64,000 nucleotides of DNA from Streptomyces sp. M92 (GCF_028473745.1 NZ_CP101137.1:124001-188000), one strand, 5' to 3'; counted from the stretch's first letter, positions 52,582 to 63,236 are shown. Notes: generated by a model not told the origin, from the sequence alone. A program made the numbers and translations.

Positions 52582-55545
52582 TCACTCGTCCAGGGCACGC
52601 AGCGCCTGCCGGACCAGTGCCGTCCGGGCGGCCGGTTCGGTGAGGTGCTCCAGGCCGAAACCGAGCAGCACGGTGTCGTCCGTGGTGACGGCACCGTAGG
52701 TCTGGAACAGGGTGCCGGTGCGGGTCCAGTCCTTCAGGACGGCGGGGCTGCCGGCCGGCGGTCCGGCCACCCGCCAGGCGCCGAGCGAGGTCTCGAAGCC
52801 CTCGGTCCGCGCCGCCGTGCCGCCGACGACCAGCGAGGCCTCGTCGGCGAGGACGCCGCGTCCGCCGCTGCCGGGGTCGGTGACGTAGGCGAGGGAGACC
52901 TCGACGGACTTCCCGGCGTAGGCGCTCAGGTCGAACTCGACCTGCCGCCAGCCTCCGGAGGAGCCGGTGAGGCTGTTCCACCGCCCGGTGGTGCCGGTGG
53001 CGGTGCAGCCGTCGTCGGAGAGGGTGAGGTAGTGCTCCAGCCAGGGGTGCTCGCCCATGTAGAAGCCGGCCGCGCACTCGGCCGGTACGGCGGTGCCGGT
53101 CGCGCCCCCGGCCTCGGGGAGCGTGGTCCAGTCGTCGGCACCGGTGGTGTGCGCCTCGACCAGGGCGTGGTCGTAGCCGCCTTCGGTGTCCCACAGGAGC
53201 TGGGTGCGCAGGGTGGGACGGTCGGCGGCGGTGACACCGGTGAGGTCGACGGTGCTGGTGAGGCGCTTGTAGGCGTCGTCGGTGTGGACGGCGGCGGCCA
53301 TCCACTCGCCCGCGTAGGGCCCGTACGGGTTGACCGTCCCGGCGAACTTCCCGGCGCCCGCGCTGGCGAACTGGGGGTAGGCGCCGGCGGGCAGCTGGTC
53401 CGAGGTGACGCTGTAGGTCCCGGCCGCGTCCAGCGGGTTGCCCGGGGCGTCACCGAGGGCGCCGGTGGTGCCGCCGAGCTTGCCGGAGCCGGTGAATGCG
53501 GTGGCTCCGGGGGTGCCGGTGCGGGTGTAGGCGCCGAGGTAGTACTGGCTGAAGTCGTTCGACAGCGTGCCGTCGCCGAGGTCGACGCTGCCGCCGGCCC
53601 GCTCGCCCGCCTCGATCAGCCGGCCGCCCTCGTTGAGATGGGCGCGGAGCTGGAGCTGGGTGGCGTTGCCCGGGTTCGCCGCGCCGGTGTAGTGGACGAC
53701 GGTGTCGAAGTGGCCGAGGACACCGAGCGCGTCGGGCGCGCCCTGGGTGGCGACGTCCCAGACGGCCGCCCGCTTGCCGTTGGCCCTGAGGGCGTCCACG
53801 TACGTCTGCGCCCGTGTGGCCTTCGCGCCTTCCTCGGCGACGACGAGGACGTCCGCGCGGGGCCGCTCGGCGATCGTGTACGTGAAGTGCTCGCTCTCGG
53901 TCCGCTTGCCCTTCTTCGTCTCGCCGGTGAACCAGACCTCGACCTTGTCCCCGCGGTCGCCGTCCTTGACCTTGGCGCGGTACTCGTCGAAGTAGAGGTT
54001 GTCCTCACCGCCGTACGTCTCGCCGCCGCGCCAGGGCTTCAGGGCCATGTCGTGGACGCGTCCGCCGTTGACCCGGTACTTCAGCTCCTTGTCGCGCACC
54101 GACTTGCGTACGACGACGGAGACCTCCTGGTCGGCGCCGCGCGAGTAGGAGGTGGTGAAGGGGGCCGGGGTGAAGTCGGCGGCCTCGATGCCGACGGACG
54201 ACGACGGCCGGTCGGGGTGCGCGGCGGACTCGGCGACGGAGAGCGCGAAGGGGATGTTCTTCTCGAACTCCTCCTGGATCAGCTTCTCGTCGTCGGGGAA
54301 GTTGAAGCCGGACTGGCAGTCGGCCGCGTTCCACTCGTCGTCGGGGTACTGGTCGGAGATGGTCTGGCAGGTCGACATCTCCGGGGTGAACATCGCCACG
54401 CCGTTGACGTTGGCCGCGTGGCCGTCCGCCTCGCCGTTGGTGGTGTACAGCTCCGAGGAGACCTGCGGGCGGTAGCCCGGGATCGCGGAGTTCTCGGGCG
54501 TGCCGGCGAGCGCCTCGTAGAGGACGTCGTCCGGGGTGTGGGTGGCGACCTGCCAGCCGACGCCGTAGAGGAGGAGTTCGGCGGCGGAGTGGTAGTTGAT
54601 GCCGTAGGCGAAGCCGATCCGCTTCTGGAAGCGGTCCAGGGCCTTGGTCTCGGGCTCGGAGTTCGGGCCGGCGCCGCGGTAGGTCTGGCTGGTGGGGTTC
54701 GGGGACGAGCCCTCGTCGTCGTAGCCCCACTTGTAGGCGAAGTTGCGGTTCAGGTCGACGCCGTCGCCGGTGCCGATGGCGCCGTCGCCGTTGTTGTCAC
54801 GCAGGTTCTTGCGCCACAGGCGGTTGTCGTCGTCCTGGAAGGTGTAGTCGTAGCCGTCGGGGTTGGCCGACAGCAGGAACCACAGTTCGGTGCGGTCGAC
54901 GAGCTTCTTGATCCGCCGGTCCTTCTTGTAGTTGTCCAGGTAGTGGTGCATCAGCCGCCGGGTCATCTCCGGGGTGATCCACTCGCGCGCGTGCTGGTTG
55001 GACATGTAGAGGACGGCGGGCTTGGAGCCGTCGCGGGTCTTGTCCGCGTGTTTGGTGAGCTTGAGGGCGAGGATGTCCTGGCCGTTCACCGTCTTGCCGA
55101 TGGAGACGACCTTGGTGAGGCGGGGGTGCTCCTGTGCGGTGCGGAGGATCTCCTCCCTGAGGCCGCCGCTGCCGCTGTAGGGGCGGAAGACGCCCTCGGC
55201 GGCGTCCTCGACCCGCTTCTCGGCCCGGGTGGAGAGGGTGTGCTCCTTGAGGTCGACGCCCTGCTTCTCCAGCTTTCCGGCCTGCTGGTCGGTGAGGTAG
55301 ACCTCGACGGTGGCGGTGCCCTTGTCGGGGACCCGCTCACTGAGTTCGTGACCGTCCTGACCGGCGGCCAGCAGCAGGGGTACCTGCTCCTGGGTGACGT
55401 CGGCGCGGAAGACCTTTATCTCGTCGGCCTCGGTCGCGTTGGTGTCCGCGGTGTCCGAGGGTTGTGCCTGGGCGATGGGTGCGAAGCTCGCTCCGCCGAT
55501 CAGGAGCGCGCCGACAGCGAGGATCGATCTCGCTCTTCGTCTCAT
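52582..55545 (-). CDS. large secreted M14 zinc carboxypeptidase
   Basis: The 987-residue protein starts MRRRARSILAV with a signal peptide ending near IAQAQPSD. A propeptide-like region (about 45-110) is followed by the M14 domain: SNQHAREWITPEMTRRLMHH (zinc His and Glu, about 185), VDLNRNFAYKWG (about 275), the zinc His in GINYHSAAELL and a catalytic Glu region in the family position (MFTPEMSTCQTISDQYPDDEW and following). The C-terminal 450 residues hold a Rossmann-like segment (ADVLVVAEEGAKATRAQTYVDALRANG) and a jelly-roll domain (WRQVEFDLSAYAGKSVEVSLAYVTDPG). ATG at 55545 has a G-rich ribosome site. Expected to degrade extracellular protein and peptides. Confidence 0.92.
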   Translation of the reverse strand: MRRRARSILAVGALLIGGASFAPIAQAQPSDTADTNATEADEIKVFRADVTQEQVPLLLAAGQDGHELSERVPDKGTATVEVYLTDQQAGKLEKQGVDLKEHTLSTRAEKRVEDAAEGVFRPYSGSGGLREEILRTAQEHPRLTKVVSIGKTVNGQDILALKLTKHADKTRDGSKPAVLYMSNQHAREWITPEMTRRLMHHYLDNYKKDRRIKKLVDRTELWFLLSANPDGYDYTFQDDDNRLWRKNLRDNNGDGAIGTGDGVDLNRNFAYKWGYDDEGSSPNPTSQTYRGAGPNSEPETKALDRFQKRIGFAYGINYHSAAELLLYGVGWQVATHTPDDVLYEALAGTPENSAIPGYRPQVSSELYTTNGEADGHAANVNGVAMFTPEMSTCQTISDQYPDDEWNAADCQSGFNFPDDEKLIQEEFEKNIPFALSVAESAAHPDRPSSSVGIEAADFTPAPFTTSYSRGADQEVSVVVRKSVRDKELKYRVNGGRVHDMALKPWRGGETYGGEDNLYFDEYRAKVKDGDRGDKVEVWFTGETKKGKRTESEHFTYTIAERPRADVLVVAEEGAKATRAQTYVDALRANGKRAAVWDVATQGAPDALGVLGHFDTVVHYTGAANPGNATQLQLRAHLNEGGRLIEAGERAGGSVDLGDGTLSNDFSQYYLGAYTRTGTPGATAFTGSGKLGGTTGALGDAPGNPLDAAGTYSVTSDQLPAGAYPQFASAGAGKFAGTVNPYGPYAGEWMAAAVHTDDAYKRLTSTVDLTGVTAADRPTLRTQLLWDTEGGYDHALVEAHTTGADDWTTLPEAGGATGTAVPAECAAGFYMGEHPWLEHYLTLSDDGCTATGTTGRWNSLTGSSGGWRQVEFDLSAYAGKSVEVSLAYVTDPGSGGRGVLADEASLVVGGTAARTEGFETSLGAWRVAGPPAGSPAVLKDWTRTGTLFQTYGAVTTDDTVLLGFGLEHLTEPAARTALVRQALRALDE

Positions 55546-56206
55546 GAACCCCCCTAGATGGGGCCTGTCCGACAGGCCTGGGTTCGCCACAGCAGCGAAC
55601 AGATGCCAGGCTCATGACAGCTCATGATCGAGTCAAGAGCACGGGAAGGACACGCGAAAGCCGGCACGGGTCACCCAAGTGGTCGCCCGTACCGGCTGGT
55701 TGACGGCCCGTGTGTGTGGGGGGGGCGGGGCATGTGCGGCGGGCCGTCGCGCGTTCGGCCGGCTGTCCGGCTCGGGTGTCCGGCCGTCCGCCCGGCTCGG
55801 CTATCCGGCTCGGCTGACCGGCTCGGGTGCCCGGCCGCCCGCCCGCCCGGCTTGCCTGCCGGGTTGGCTGACGGGCTTGCGTGTCCGGTCAGCCGGCGGG
55901 CTTGCGGGCCTGGTCGGGCGCCGGGCCGGCGTGCCCCGCGAGGCGACCGGCTGGCGTTCCCTGTGAGGCTGCCGGCTGGCGTTCCCTGTGAGGCGACCGG
56001 CTGGCGGCCCCGATCGGCCCGACGAGCTTGCGCGCCCGGTAGCCGACCGGCCTGCGGACCCGGACGACCGACCAACCTGCGGACCCGACCACCGACCAAC
56101 CTGCGAACCGACCGGCTTGCAGACCCGGTCAGCCGACAGGCTCTGCGCGTCCGAACAGCCGACAGGCTCTGTACGTCCGGACACTCGGCAGGCTCTGCGC
56201 GTTCGG
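55546..56206. repeat. 661-bp gene-free region filled with degenerate 25-26-bp tandem repeats
   Basis: From about 55735 to the whiA stop the DNA is made of related short units built around CCGGCT(T/G)GCG. Clear examples are three 25-bp units at 55940-56014 (GAGGCGACCGGCTGGCG...) and three 26-bp units at 56135-56212 (GACAGGCTCTGCGCG...). The composition is biased C on one strand, which opens spurious frames in several phases; none looks like protein. The carboxypeptidase promoter must lie in 55546-55735. Confidence 0.75.
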
Positions 56207-57199
56207 TCAGCCGACGAGGTTGTCGGCCAGTTCCTCCTCGCCGAGGTTGGCATCCGTGCCGGGGATGCCGAGGTCCGAGGCCCGCTTGTCGGCCATGGCC
56301 AGCAGGCGGCGGATGCGGCCGGCGACCGCGTCCTTGGTCAGCGGCGGGTCGGCGAGGGCACCCAGCTCCTCCAGCGAGGCCTGCTTGTGCTCCATCCGCA
56401 GCCGCCCCGCGGCGGCGAGGTGCTCCGGGACGTCGTCGGCGAGGATCTCCAGGGCCCGCTGGACCCGGGCCCCGGCGGCGACGGCCGCACGGGCGGAGCG
56501 GCGCAGGTTGGCGTCGTCGAAGTTGGCGAGGCGGTTGGCGGTGGCCCGGACCTCACGACGCATCCGCCGCTCCTCCCAGGCCAGCACCGAGTCGTGGGCG
56601 CCGAGCCGGGTGAGCAGGGCACCGATCGCGTCGCCGTCGCGGACGACCACCCGGTCCACGCCCCGCACCTCGCGGGCCTTGGCGGCGATCGACAGCCGGC
56701 GGGCGGCGCCGACCAGGGCCAGCGCGGCCTCGGGGCCCGGGCAGGTGACCTCCAGGGAGGAGGACCGGCCGGGCTCGGTGAGCGAACCGTGCGCCAGGAA
56801 CGCGCCCCGCCAGGCGGCCTCCGCGTCGCAGGTGGCCCCCGAGACCACCTGCGGCGGCAGACCGCGGATCGGCCGGCCCCGCCCATCGACCAGGCCGGTC
56901 TGCCGGGCGAGCTGGTCACCGCCCGCGACCACCCGAACGACGTAACGCGAGCCGCGGCGCAGCCCGCCGGGCGCCATCACGATCAGCTCGGAACTGTGCC
57001 CGAAGATCTCCAGGATGTCCCGCTTGAGCCGGCGCGCCGCGCTCGCCGTGTCCAGCTCCGCCTCGATCACGATGCGCCCGCTCACCAGGTGAAGGCCGCC
57101 GGCGAACCGCAGGACGGCGGAGACCTCCGCCTTTCTGCAGCAGGTCCGGGTGACGGGGAGCCGGGAGATCTCGTCCTTCACCGCTGCCGTCATCGCCAT
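56207..57199 (-). CDS. whiA: sporulation regulator WhiA
   Basis: The 329-residue protein joins an N-terminal LAGLIDADG-like domain ([36 protein letters not shown]; later [20 protein letters not shown]) to a C-terminal helix-turn-helix ([38 protein letters not shown]). WhiA acts with WhiB to switch aerial hyphae to sporulation septation in streptomycetes. The first ATG at 57199 has GGAAGGA seven bases upstream; a second ATG at 57193 overlaps the yvcK stop as ATGA. It is last in uvrC-rapZ-yvcK-whiA, a conserved actinobacterial order, and ends in the repeat array. Confidence 0.96.
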   Translation of the reverse strand: MAMTAAVKDEISRLPVTRTCCRKAEVSAVLRFAGGLHLVSGRIVIEAELDTASAARRLKRDILEIFGHSSELIVMAPGGLRRGSRYVVRVVAGGDQLARQTGLVDGRGRPIRGLPPQVVSGATCDAEAAWRGAFLAHGSLTEPGRSSSLEVTCPGPEAALALVGAARRLSIAAKAREVRGVDRVVVRDGDAIGALLTRLGAHDSVLAWEERRMRREVRATANRLANFDDANLRRSARAAVAAGARVQRALEILADDVPEHLAAAGRLRMEHKQASLEELGALADPPLTKDAVAGRIRRLLAMADKRASDLGIPGTDANLGEEELADNLVG

Positions 57200-58281
57200 G
57201 GGCCGATCCTTCCATGCATCCGAAAAATACGGTCGTACGCGGCGGCCAGCAGCTCCGGGTCGTGCCTCGGGGTCCCGTCGGTCCGGGCGACCGGAGCCAG
57301 CTCGACCGCGGCGCCGAACCGTTTCGCGGCATCGGTGAGCGAGTCACGGTCGGGCACGGCGGCCTCGTCGGCCAGCACCACGTCCAGGGCGAGTTTAGGG
57401 GCGTGTCGTCCCAAAACCTCCAAATGACGCTGCGGTGAGAAGCCCTCGGTTTCCCCGGGCTGCGGCGCGAGGTTCAGGGAGAGCACCCGGCGCGCCTTCG
57501 TCTCGGCGAGCGCGTCCAGCAGGTCGGGTACGAGCAGGTGCGGGATGACCGAGGAGAACCAGGAGCCTGGGCCCAGCACCACCCAGTCGGCGTCCAGGAC
57601 GGCGTCCACCGCCTCGGGGACGGCCGGCGGGTCGTTCGGCACGAGGTGCACGGACTGCACCTCGCCCGGGGTGAGAGCCACGGTCGCCTGCCCGCGCACG
57701 GTGTCCACCTCGTCGGGCCGCTCCGGGTCGTGCCCCTTGACCAGGGCCTGGAGCTCCAGCGGCACGGCGGACATGGGCAGCACCCGCCCGTGCGCGCCGA
57801 GCAGCTTGCCGACCAGGTCGAGGGCCTGGACATGGTCGCCGAGCTGCTCCCACAGGGCGACGATCAGCAGATTGCCGACCGCGTGTTCGTGCAGGTCGCC
57901 CTGGGACTGGAAGCGGTGCTGGATGACACGGGCCCAGGTCTGGCCCCAGTCGTCGTCACCGCACAGCGCGGCCAGCGCCTTGCGCAGGTCGCCGGGCGGC
58001 AGCACACCGAGCTCGTCACGGAGGCGCCCGCTGGAACCGCCGTCGTCGGCCACGGTGACGACGGCGGTGAGGTCGCCGGTGATCCGACGCAGCGCGGCCA
58101 GCGAGGCGGACAGGCCCATGCCGCCGCCGAGGGCGACGACCTTGGGCTGGGCGCCCCGGCGGCGCGGCTTGCCGCCGCGCGCCTGCTCGGGCCGGGCGGC
58201 GCGGGCCTCGACGGGTCTGCCGCCGCGCCCTTCGGGCACCACCCGGCGCAGCCTGCTCAGCCGCGGAGTACGTCCTGTCAT
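57190..58281 (-). CDS. yvcK: YvcK-family gluconeogenesis/envelope factor (CofD-like fold)
   Basis: The 363-residue protein has the YvcK/CofD nucleotide-sugar-binding pattern: [21 protein letters not shown] (about 48-68), [47 protein letters not shown] and [20 protein letters not shown]. YvcK (GlmR) proteins bind UDP-GlcNAc and help carbon flow to the cell wall. A basic N-terminal tail of about 45 residues ([13 protein letters not shown]) is unusual. ATG at 58281 overlaps the rapZ stop by ATGA and the end overlaps whiA by 10 bp. Confidence 0.92.
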   Translation of the reverse strand: MTGRTPRLSRLRRVVPEGRGGRPVEARAARPEQARGGKPRRRGAQPKVVALGGGMGLSASLAALRRITGDLTAVVTVADDGGSSGRLRDELGVLPPGDLRKALAALCGDDDWGQTWARVIQHRFQSQGDLHEHAVGNLLIVALWEQLGDHVQALDLVGKLLGAHGRVLPMSAVPLELQALVKGHDPERPDEVDTVRGQATVALTPGEVQSVHLVPNDPPAVPEAVDAVLDADWVVLGPGSWFSSVIPHLLVPDLLDALAETKARRVLSLNLAPQPGETEGFSPQRHLEVLGRHAPKLALDVVLADEAAVPDRDSLTDAAKRFGAAVELAPVARTDGTPRHDPELLAAAYDRIFRMHGRIGPWR

Positions 58282-59294
58282 TCCCGTCCCATGTCCCGGT
58301 GGACGACCACCGTCTCCACGCCCTCGGCGGCGAGCCGGGCGGCGAGCTTCTCCGACATGGCCACGGACCGGTGCTTGCCGCCGGTGCAGCCGACGGCGAC
58401 GGTCACATAGCGCTTGCCCTCCCGACGGTAACCCGCGGCGATCATCTGGAGCAGCTCGGTGTAGCGGTCGAGGAACTCCTTGGCCCCGGGCCGGCTGAGG
58501 ACGTAGGAGGACACCTCCTCGTTCAGGCCGGTGAACGGGCGCAGCTCCGGGACCCAGTGAGGGTTGGGCAGGAAGCGCATGTCCACGACCAGGTCGGCGT
58601 CGACCGGGAGTCCGTACTTGAAGCCGAAGGACATGACGGTGGCCCGCAGCTCGGGTTCCTCGTCGCCGGCGAACTGGGCGTCCATCTTGGCGCGCAGCTC
58701 GTGCACGTTGAGGCTGGAGGTGTCGATCACCAGGTCGGCGTCGCCGCGCAGCTCGCGAAGCAGCTCCCGCTCGGCGGCGATGCCGTCCACGATCCGGCCG
58801 TCGCCCTGGAGGGGGTGCGGGCGGCGCACCGACTCGAAGCGGCGCACCAGGGCGTCGTCGGAGGACTCCAGGAAGACGATCCTGCGGGTGACGCCGCGGG
58901 CGTCGAGGTCGGCGAGCGATTCCCGCAGGTTGTCGAAGAAGCGCCGGCCGCGGACGTCGACGACCACGGCGATGCGCGCCACGTTGCCCTGCGAGCGGGC
59001 GCCGAGCTCCACCATGGTGGGGATCAGCGCGGGCGGCAGGTTGTCGACGACGAACCAGCCGAGGTCCTCCAGACACTTGGCGGCCGTCGAGCGACCGGCC
59101 CCGGACATGCCGGAGATGATCACCAGCTCGGGGATGGCCGCCTCGTGCGCCCCGGCTGTTTCCTTGCCCGTACTCACCTGTGCTCCGTCGTTCTGGCCCG
59201 GGCCCGGTCCGGCCGTCCGCGGGTCCGCGTCCTCGCCGGCCGTTCCGTGGGCCTGTTCTCGTCCCGCTGTGGGCTGTGCCTCGTGCTCGGTCAT
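58278..59294 (-). CDS. rapZ: RapZ/YvcJ-family nucleotide-binding protein
   Basis: The 338-residue protein has an N-terminal low-complexity tail of about 50 residues, then a P-loop [34 protein letters not shown], in which Arg replaces the usual Walker Lys, and a C-terminal domain with [34 protein letters not shown] and [17 protein letters not shown]. RapZ in enteric bacteria controls GlmS through a small RNA; in actinobacteria it is a GTP/ATP-binding protein without that RNA. ATG at 59294 overlaps uvrC by ATGA. Confidence 0.93.
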   Translation of the reverse strand: MTEHEAQPTAGREQAHGTAGEDADPRTAGPGPGQNDGAQVSTGKETAGAHEAAIPELVIISGMSGAGRSTAAKCLEDLGWFVVDNLPPALIPTMVELGARSQGNVARIAVVVDVRGRRFFDNLRESLADLDARGVTRRIVFLESSDDALVRRFESVRRPHPLQGDGRIVDGIAAERELLRELRGDADLVIDTSSLNVHELRAKMDAQFAGDEEPELRATVMSFGFKYGLPVDADLVVDMRFLPNPHWVPELRPFTGLNEEVSSYVLSRPGAKEFLDRYTELLQMIAAGYRREGKRYVTVAVGCTGGKHRSVAMSEKLAARLAAEGVETVVVHRDMGRE

Positions 59295-61438
59295 CGCTCC
59301 TGCCCCCGTCGTTCGTCCGGGGTGCCCGCGGGCACGGGCTCCCCCGGGGCATCCGTCGTCGTCCCGGGTGCCCCGTCCTCGTCATCCATGATCTCTCCGG
59401 TCGCCGTGTTCACGGCGGGTGCCGCCGGAGTGGCCTGGGCGAGGGCCACGGCGACGGTCTCCGCCGTCTTGCGGCCTATGCCGGGCACCTCGCAGATCTG
59501 GTCGATCGTCGCCGACCTGAGCTTCTTCACCGAACCGAAGTGCTTGATCAGCGCCTGCTTGCGGGTCTCCCCCAGTCCGGGCACGTCGTCCAGGGGGCTC
59601 GACCGGAAGCGCTTGGCGCGCTTGGCGCGCTGGTAGGTGATCGCGAAGCGGTGGGCCTCGTCACGGACCCGCTGGAGCAGGTACAGGCCCTCGCTGGTGC
59701 GGGGCAGGACGACCGGGTCGTCGTCGCCGGGCAGCCACACCTCCTCCAGGCGCTTGGCGAGACCGCAGACGGCGATGTCGTCGATCCCCAGCTCGTCCAG
59801 CGCCCGCTGGGCCGCCGCGACCTGCGGCTGACCGCCGTCGACGACGACGAGCTGGGGCGGATAGGCGAAGCGCTTGGGGCGGCCGTCGTCGTCCTTGAGG
59901 GCCGGGCCGTCCACGAGGGTCTCGCCGTCGTCCTGGGCGGCCTGGCCGTCCGTGAGCGGCAGGCCGTCGGCGCGCCGCTCGGCACCGTCCGCTTCCGCCG
60001 CGTCCGTGTCCGGGCCGTCGGCCCACTCGCCGGTCTTCTCCTTCTCGGCGAGATAGCGGCGGAAGCGGCGGGTGATGACCTCGTGCATGGAACGGACGTC
60101 GTCCTGTCCCGCGAAGCCCTTGATCTGGAACCGGCGGTATTCGCTCTTCCGGGCCAGCCCGTCCTCGAAGACGACCATGGAGGCCACGACGTCGTCGCCC
60201 TGGAGGTGAGAGATGTCGTAGCACTCGATGCGCAGCGGAGCGCTGTCCAGGTCCAGGGCCCCGGCGATCTCCTCCAGCGCGCGCGAGCGCGTGGTCAGGT
60301 CGGAGGCGCGCTTGGTCTTGTGCAGGACGAGCGCCTGCTCGGCGTTGCGCTGGACGGTCTCCATCAGCGCCTTCTTGTCGCCGCGCTGCGGGATGCGCAG
60401 CGAGACGCCCGAGCCCCGGCGCCCGGCCAGCCACTGCTGGACCGGCTCCACCGGGTCGGGCAGGGCGGGGACCAGGACCTCCTTGGGAACGGCGTCCCCG
60501 GTCTCCTCGCCGTAGAGCTGCTGGAGGGCGTGCTCGACGAGGGCGCCGGTGGTGATCTCCTCCACCTTGTCGGTGACCCAGCCGCGCTGGCCGCGCACCC
60601 GTCCGCCACGTACGTGGAAGATCTGGACGGCCGCCTCCAGCTCGTCCTCGGCGACCGCGATCAGGTCGGCGTCGGTCGCGTCGGCGAGCACGACCGCGCT
60701 CTTCTCCATGGCCTTCTTCAGGGCGCCGATGTCGTCGCGCAGGCGTGCCGCCCGCTCGTACTCCATGTCCTCGGCCGCGTCGGCCATCTGCCGCTCCAGG
60801 CGGCGCAGGTAGGTGCCGGTGCGGCCGGCCATGAAGTCGCAGAACTCCTCGGCGAGCTCCCGGTGGTCCTCGGGGGAGATCCGCTCGACGCACGGGGCGG
60901 AGCACTTGCCGATGTAGCCGAGCAGGCAGGGGCGGCCGGTGCGGGCCGCGTTCTTGAAGACGCCGGCGGAGCAGGTGCGCACCGGGAAGACGCGCAGCAG
61001 AAGGTCGACCGTGTCGCGGATCGCCCAGGCGTGGCCGTACGGCCCGAAGTAGCGCACGCCCTTCTTCTTGTGGCCGCGCATCACCTGCACGCGCGGGAAC
61101 TGCTCGTTCATCGTCACCGCGAGGTACGGGTAACTCTTGTCGTCGCGGTACTTGACGTTGAACCGGGGGTCGTACTCCTTGATCCAGGAGTACTCCAGCT
61201 GGAGCGCCTCGACCTCCGTGGACACCACCGTCCACTCCACGGAGGCGGCCGTGGTGACCATGGTGCGGGTGCGGGGGTGCAGGTTCGCCAGGTCCTGGAA
61301 GTAGTTGGCCAGGCGCTGGCGCAGGCTCTTCGCCTTTCCGACATAGATCACCCGGCGGTGCTCGTCACGGAACCTGTACACCCCCGGGGAGTCCGGGATC
61401 TCACCCGGCCTGGGGCGGTAGCTGGAGGGGTCGGCCAT
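59291..61438 (-). CDS. uvrC: UvrC excinuclease subunit
   Basis: The 715-residue nucleotide-excision repair nuclease has a GIY-YIG domain ([29 protein letters not shown]), a UvrB-binding UVR motif ([29 protein letters not shown]), the RNase H-like endonuclease ([41 protein letters not shown]) and C-terminal helix-hairpin-helix pair ([36 protein letters not shown]). An acidic insertion (about residues 470-520, [19 protein letters not shown]) splits the nuclease domain, as in other streptomycetes. The first gene of the uvrC-rapZ-yvcK-whiA operon. Confidence 0.95.
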   Translation of the reverse strand: MADPSSYRPRPGEIPDSPGVYRFRDEHRRVIYVGKAKSLRQRLANYFQDLANLHPRTRTMVTTAASVEWTVVSTEVEALQLEYSWIKEYDPRFNVKYRDDKSYPYLAVTMNEQFPRVQVMRGHKKKGVRYFGPYGHAWAIRDTVDLLLRVFPVRTCSAGVFKNAARTGRPCLLGYIGKCSAPCVERISPEDHRELAEEFCDFMAGRTGTYLRRLERQMADAAEDMEYERAARLRDDIGALKKAMEKSAVVLADATDADLIAVAEDELEAAVQIFHVRGGRVRGQRGWVTDKVEEITTGALVEHALQQLYGEETGDAVPKEVLVPALPDPVEPVQQWLAGRRGSGVSLRIPQRGDKKALMETVQRNAEQALVLHKTKRASDLTTRSRALEEIAGALDLDSAPLRIECYDISHLQGDDVVASMVVFEDGLARKSEYRRFQIKGFAGQDDVRSMHEVITRRFRRYLAEKEKTGEWADGPDTDAAEADGAERRADGLPLTDGQAAQDDGETLVDGPALKDDDGRPKRFAYPPQLVVVDGGQPQVAAAQRALDELGIDDIAVCGLAKRLEEVWLPGDDDPVVLPRTSEGLYLLQRVRDEAHRFAITYQRAKRAKRFRSSPLDDVPGLGETRKQALIKHFGSVKKLRSATIDQICEVPGIGRKTAETVAVALAQATPAAPAVNTATGEIMDDEDGAPGTTTDAPGEPVPAGTPDERRGQER

Positions 61439-61835
61439 GACTCACACCCTACTGGCGGGGACCGACACAGCGGCTGGGCTGTGGACGACGGGCCGCGAGG
61501 CCTGTGGACAACCCTTCGCCGGGCCCTGTGGACACCGGTCGCGGGGGTATGTGGACGCCCCGGTGCACGGCCGGGGAGAGACGGTCCGGGGCCACCCGGT
61601 CACGCCGGGTGCCCTTGGGGCGCCCGGCCCGTGCGTTCTCGGCCAGGAGCGCGTCACGGTCGGGCTTCAGGTGTTGTCGGGAACAGACCAACGCGCTTCA
61701 ATGCGGGGGGACTCGGGGCCCTGAAGCGCGGCGTACGGATGTGCAGAGCCCTGCGCCGCGGCCGGGGGGCGGCCCCGGTCGATCCGCGCCGAACGGTCTG
61801 ACCAGCCGTCGTGTCCTTCACAGAAAGGCCCCTGC
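61439..61835. promoter_or_regulatory. divergent region with four DnaA-box-like sites
   Basis: TGTGGACGA (61480), TGTGGACAA (61503), TGTGGACAC (61527) and TGTGGACGC (61550) are evenly spaced 23-24 bp apart on the same strand. TGTGGACAA is the exact complement of the streptomycete DnaA box TTGTCCACA; the others differ in the last two bases. The remaining 61560-61835 shows no gene; a small in-frame reading over the repeats is not convincing. The promoters for uvrC and the HTH gene must be here. Confidence 0.62.
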
Positions 61836-62786
61836 ATGCCGCACGCCACCCAGCACCTGGACGTCGCCACCGCGGAACTCGACTCGGCCCTGCGCGGTGG
61901 CCCCTTCCACGTGGCCCTGCGCGCCGCGATCGCCGCGCGGGGACTGCCGCTGCAGCGCGTGCAGCACCATCTGTCGCGCCACGGGGTGAAGGTGGGCGTC
62001 ACGAGCCTCAGCTACTGGCAGCAGGGCGCCCGGCGCCCCCAGCGCCCGGAGTCGCTGCGGGCCGTACGGGCCTTGGAGGAGATACTCCAGCTGCCCGAGG
62101 AGTCGCTGATACGGCTGCTGGCCGGGGCCGAGGAGGACCCCGCGGACCGGCGGCCCGCCGTCCGCTCCTACCGCGCCCACATGGAGGCCTCCGGCGTCCT
62201 GGAGCGGCTGCTGGCCGAGCTGGACCATCACTCGTCGGACGGCGGGGTGCACGTCCTCGGGCACCACGAACGGATCCGGATCGGAACCCGCCGCGAGCTC
62301 GCCGCCCGTGAGTCGCACCACATCGTCCGCGCCCACCGCGACGGCGTCGACCGCTTCGTCGCCGTCCACCACGGCGACCCGGGCTGCGCTCCCGCGCGGA
62401 TGACCGTCCACGCGCTGGAGAACTGCCGCACGGGACGGGTACGCATCCACCACGACACCGGTGTGCTGGTGACCGAGCTGCTCTTCGACACGCGTCTGCG
62501 GACCGGAGACACCCACCTCTTCCGTTACGGCGTCGAGGACGGCACGGCGGGGGTGAGCCGCGAGTACACCCGCGGATTCGGCGCGGCGGGCGGGCAGTAC
62601 GCCCTCCAGGTGCGCTTCGACGCGGCGGCCCTGCCGGTGCGCTGCCACCGGTTCACACAGCACTCGCCGGCGGCTCCGCGCGGCGGTCGGCAGGAGCTCG
62701 TCCTCAGCGGGCAGCACCACTCGGTGCACCTCGTGGAACCGCGGATGCGGTCGGGGATGCTGGGGATCGGGTGGGACTGGGAGTGA
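61836..62786 (+). CDS. conserved HTH-type DNA-binding protein of unknown function
   Basis: The 316-residue protein has a Cro/XRE-like N-terminal region (VALRAAIAARGLPLQRVQHHLSRHGVKVGVTSLSYWQQGARRP, about 27-68), then RALEEILQLPEESLIRLL, and a C-terminal domain of about 200 residues with many His and Arg (ESHHIVRAHRDGVDRFVAVHHGD, CRTGRVRIHHDTGVLVTELLFD, LFRYGVEDGTAG). It ends ...IGWDWE. The C-terminal domain is not one I recognise. ATG at 61836 has AGAAAGG nine bases upstream. It is divergent from uvrC. Confidence 0.72.
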   Translation: MPHATQHLDVATAELDSALRGGPFHVALRAAIAARGLPLQRVQHHLSRHGVKVGVTSLSYWQQGARRPQRPESLRAVRALEEILQLPEESLIRLLAGAEEDPADRRPAVRSYRAHMEASGVLERLLAELDHHSSDGGVHVLGHHERIRIGTRRELAARESHHIVRAHRDGVDRFVAVHHGDPGCAPARMTVHALENCRTGRVRIHHDTGVLVTELLFDTRLRTGDTHLFRYGVEDGTAGVSREYTRGFGAAGGQYALQVRFDAAALPVRCHRFTQHSPAAPRGGRQELVLSGQHHSVHLVEPRMRSGMLGIGWDWE

Positions 62787-62810
62787 ACGGGCGGTCGCGG
62801 GCCCGACCGG

Positions 62811-63236
62811 TCAGGTCCCGGGACTCGCGACGATCCGGCCCTGCTTCACCTCGACCGGCAGCTCGACGAGCGGCACGGTCGCCGGGGCGTGCAGCACCTC
62901 GCCGGTCCGGGCGTCGAACTCGCTGCCGTGACAGGGGCAGACCAGTTTCGTCCCTTCCAGCTTCCTGATGGGGCACCCCGCGTGCGTGCAGACCGTGCTG
63001 AACGCCTTCAGCGACCCGTCCTCGGCCCGGCTGACCACCACGTTGTGGTCCCGGTCCAGCTTCGTCGCCCCCTTGGCGACCGCCCCGTCCGCGCCGAGGT
63101 CGACGGGTGCGGTCGGCCGGGCGGGCGCGGCACCGTCATCGCCCGGTGAGCAGGCGGCCGCGCCGAGTCCGGCGACGGGCGTGAGGGCCGCCGTACGCAG
63201 GACGGTACGGCGGCTCGGGGCGGGACGGCCGGGCAT
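62811..63236 (-). CDS. Tat-exported Rieske [2Fe-2S] lipoprotein-like protein
   Basis: The 141-residue protein has a twin-arginine signal (APSRRTVLRTAALTPVAGLGAAAC) whose end also fits a lipobox (GAAAC), so it is probably exported folded with its cluster and lipid-anchored. The Rieske ligands are CTHAGCPI (about 85-90) and CPCHGSEFD (about 103-108). Such proteins are single-cluster electron carriers of unknown partner. ATG at 63236 (MPGRPAPSRR); the frame is open upstream but without further signal. It is convergent with the HTH gene. Confidence 0.87.
   Translation of the reverse strand: MPGRPAPSRRTVLRTAALTPVAGLGAAACSPGDDGAAPARPTAPVDLGADGAVAKGATKLDRDHNVVVSRAEDGSLKAFSTVCTHAGCPIRKLEGTKLVCPCHGSEFDARTGEVLHAPATVPLVELPVEVKQGRIVASPGT

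Noticed and set aside
55624..56613. Arg/Pro-rich frames over the tandem repeat
   Set aside because: They cross the repeat array and whiA in the wrong strand and show only repeat-derived composition.
61480..61558. Replication origin
   Set aside because: Only four boxes, no dnaA, dnaN or AT-rich unwinding stretch nearby.
61437..61724. 95-codon frame over the DnaA-box-like sites
   Set aside because: No ribosome site, composition follows the TGTGGAC repeats, and no recognisable domain.
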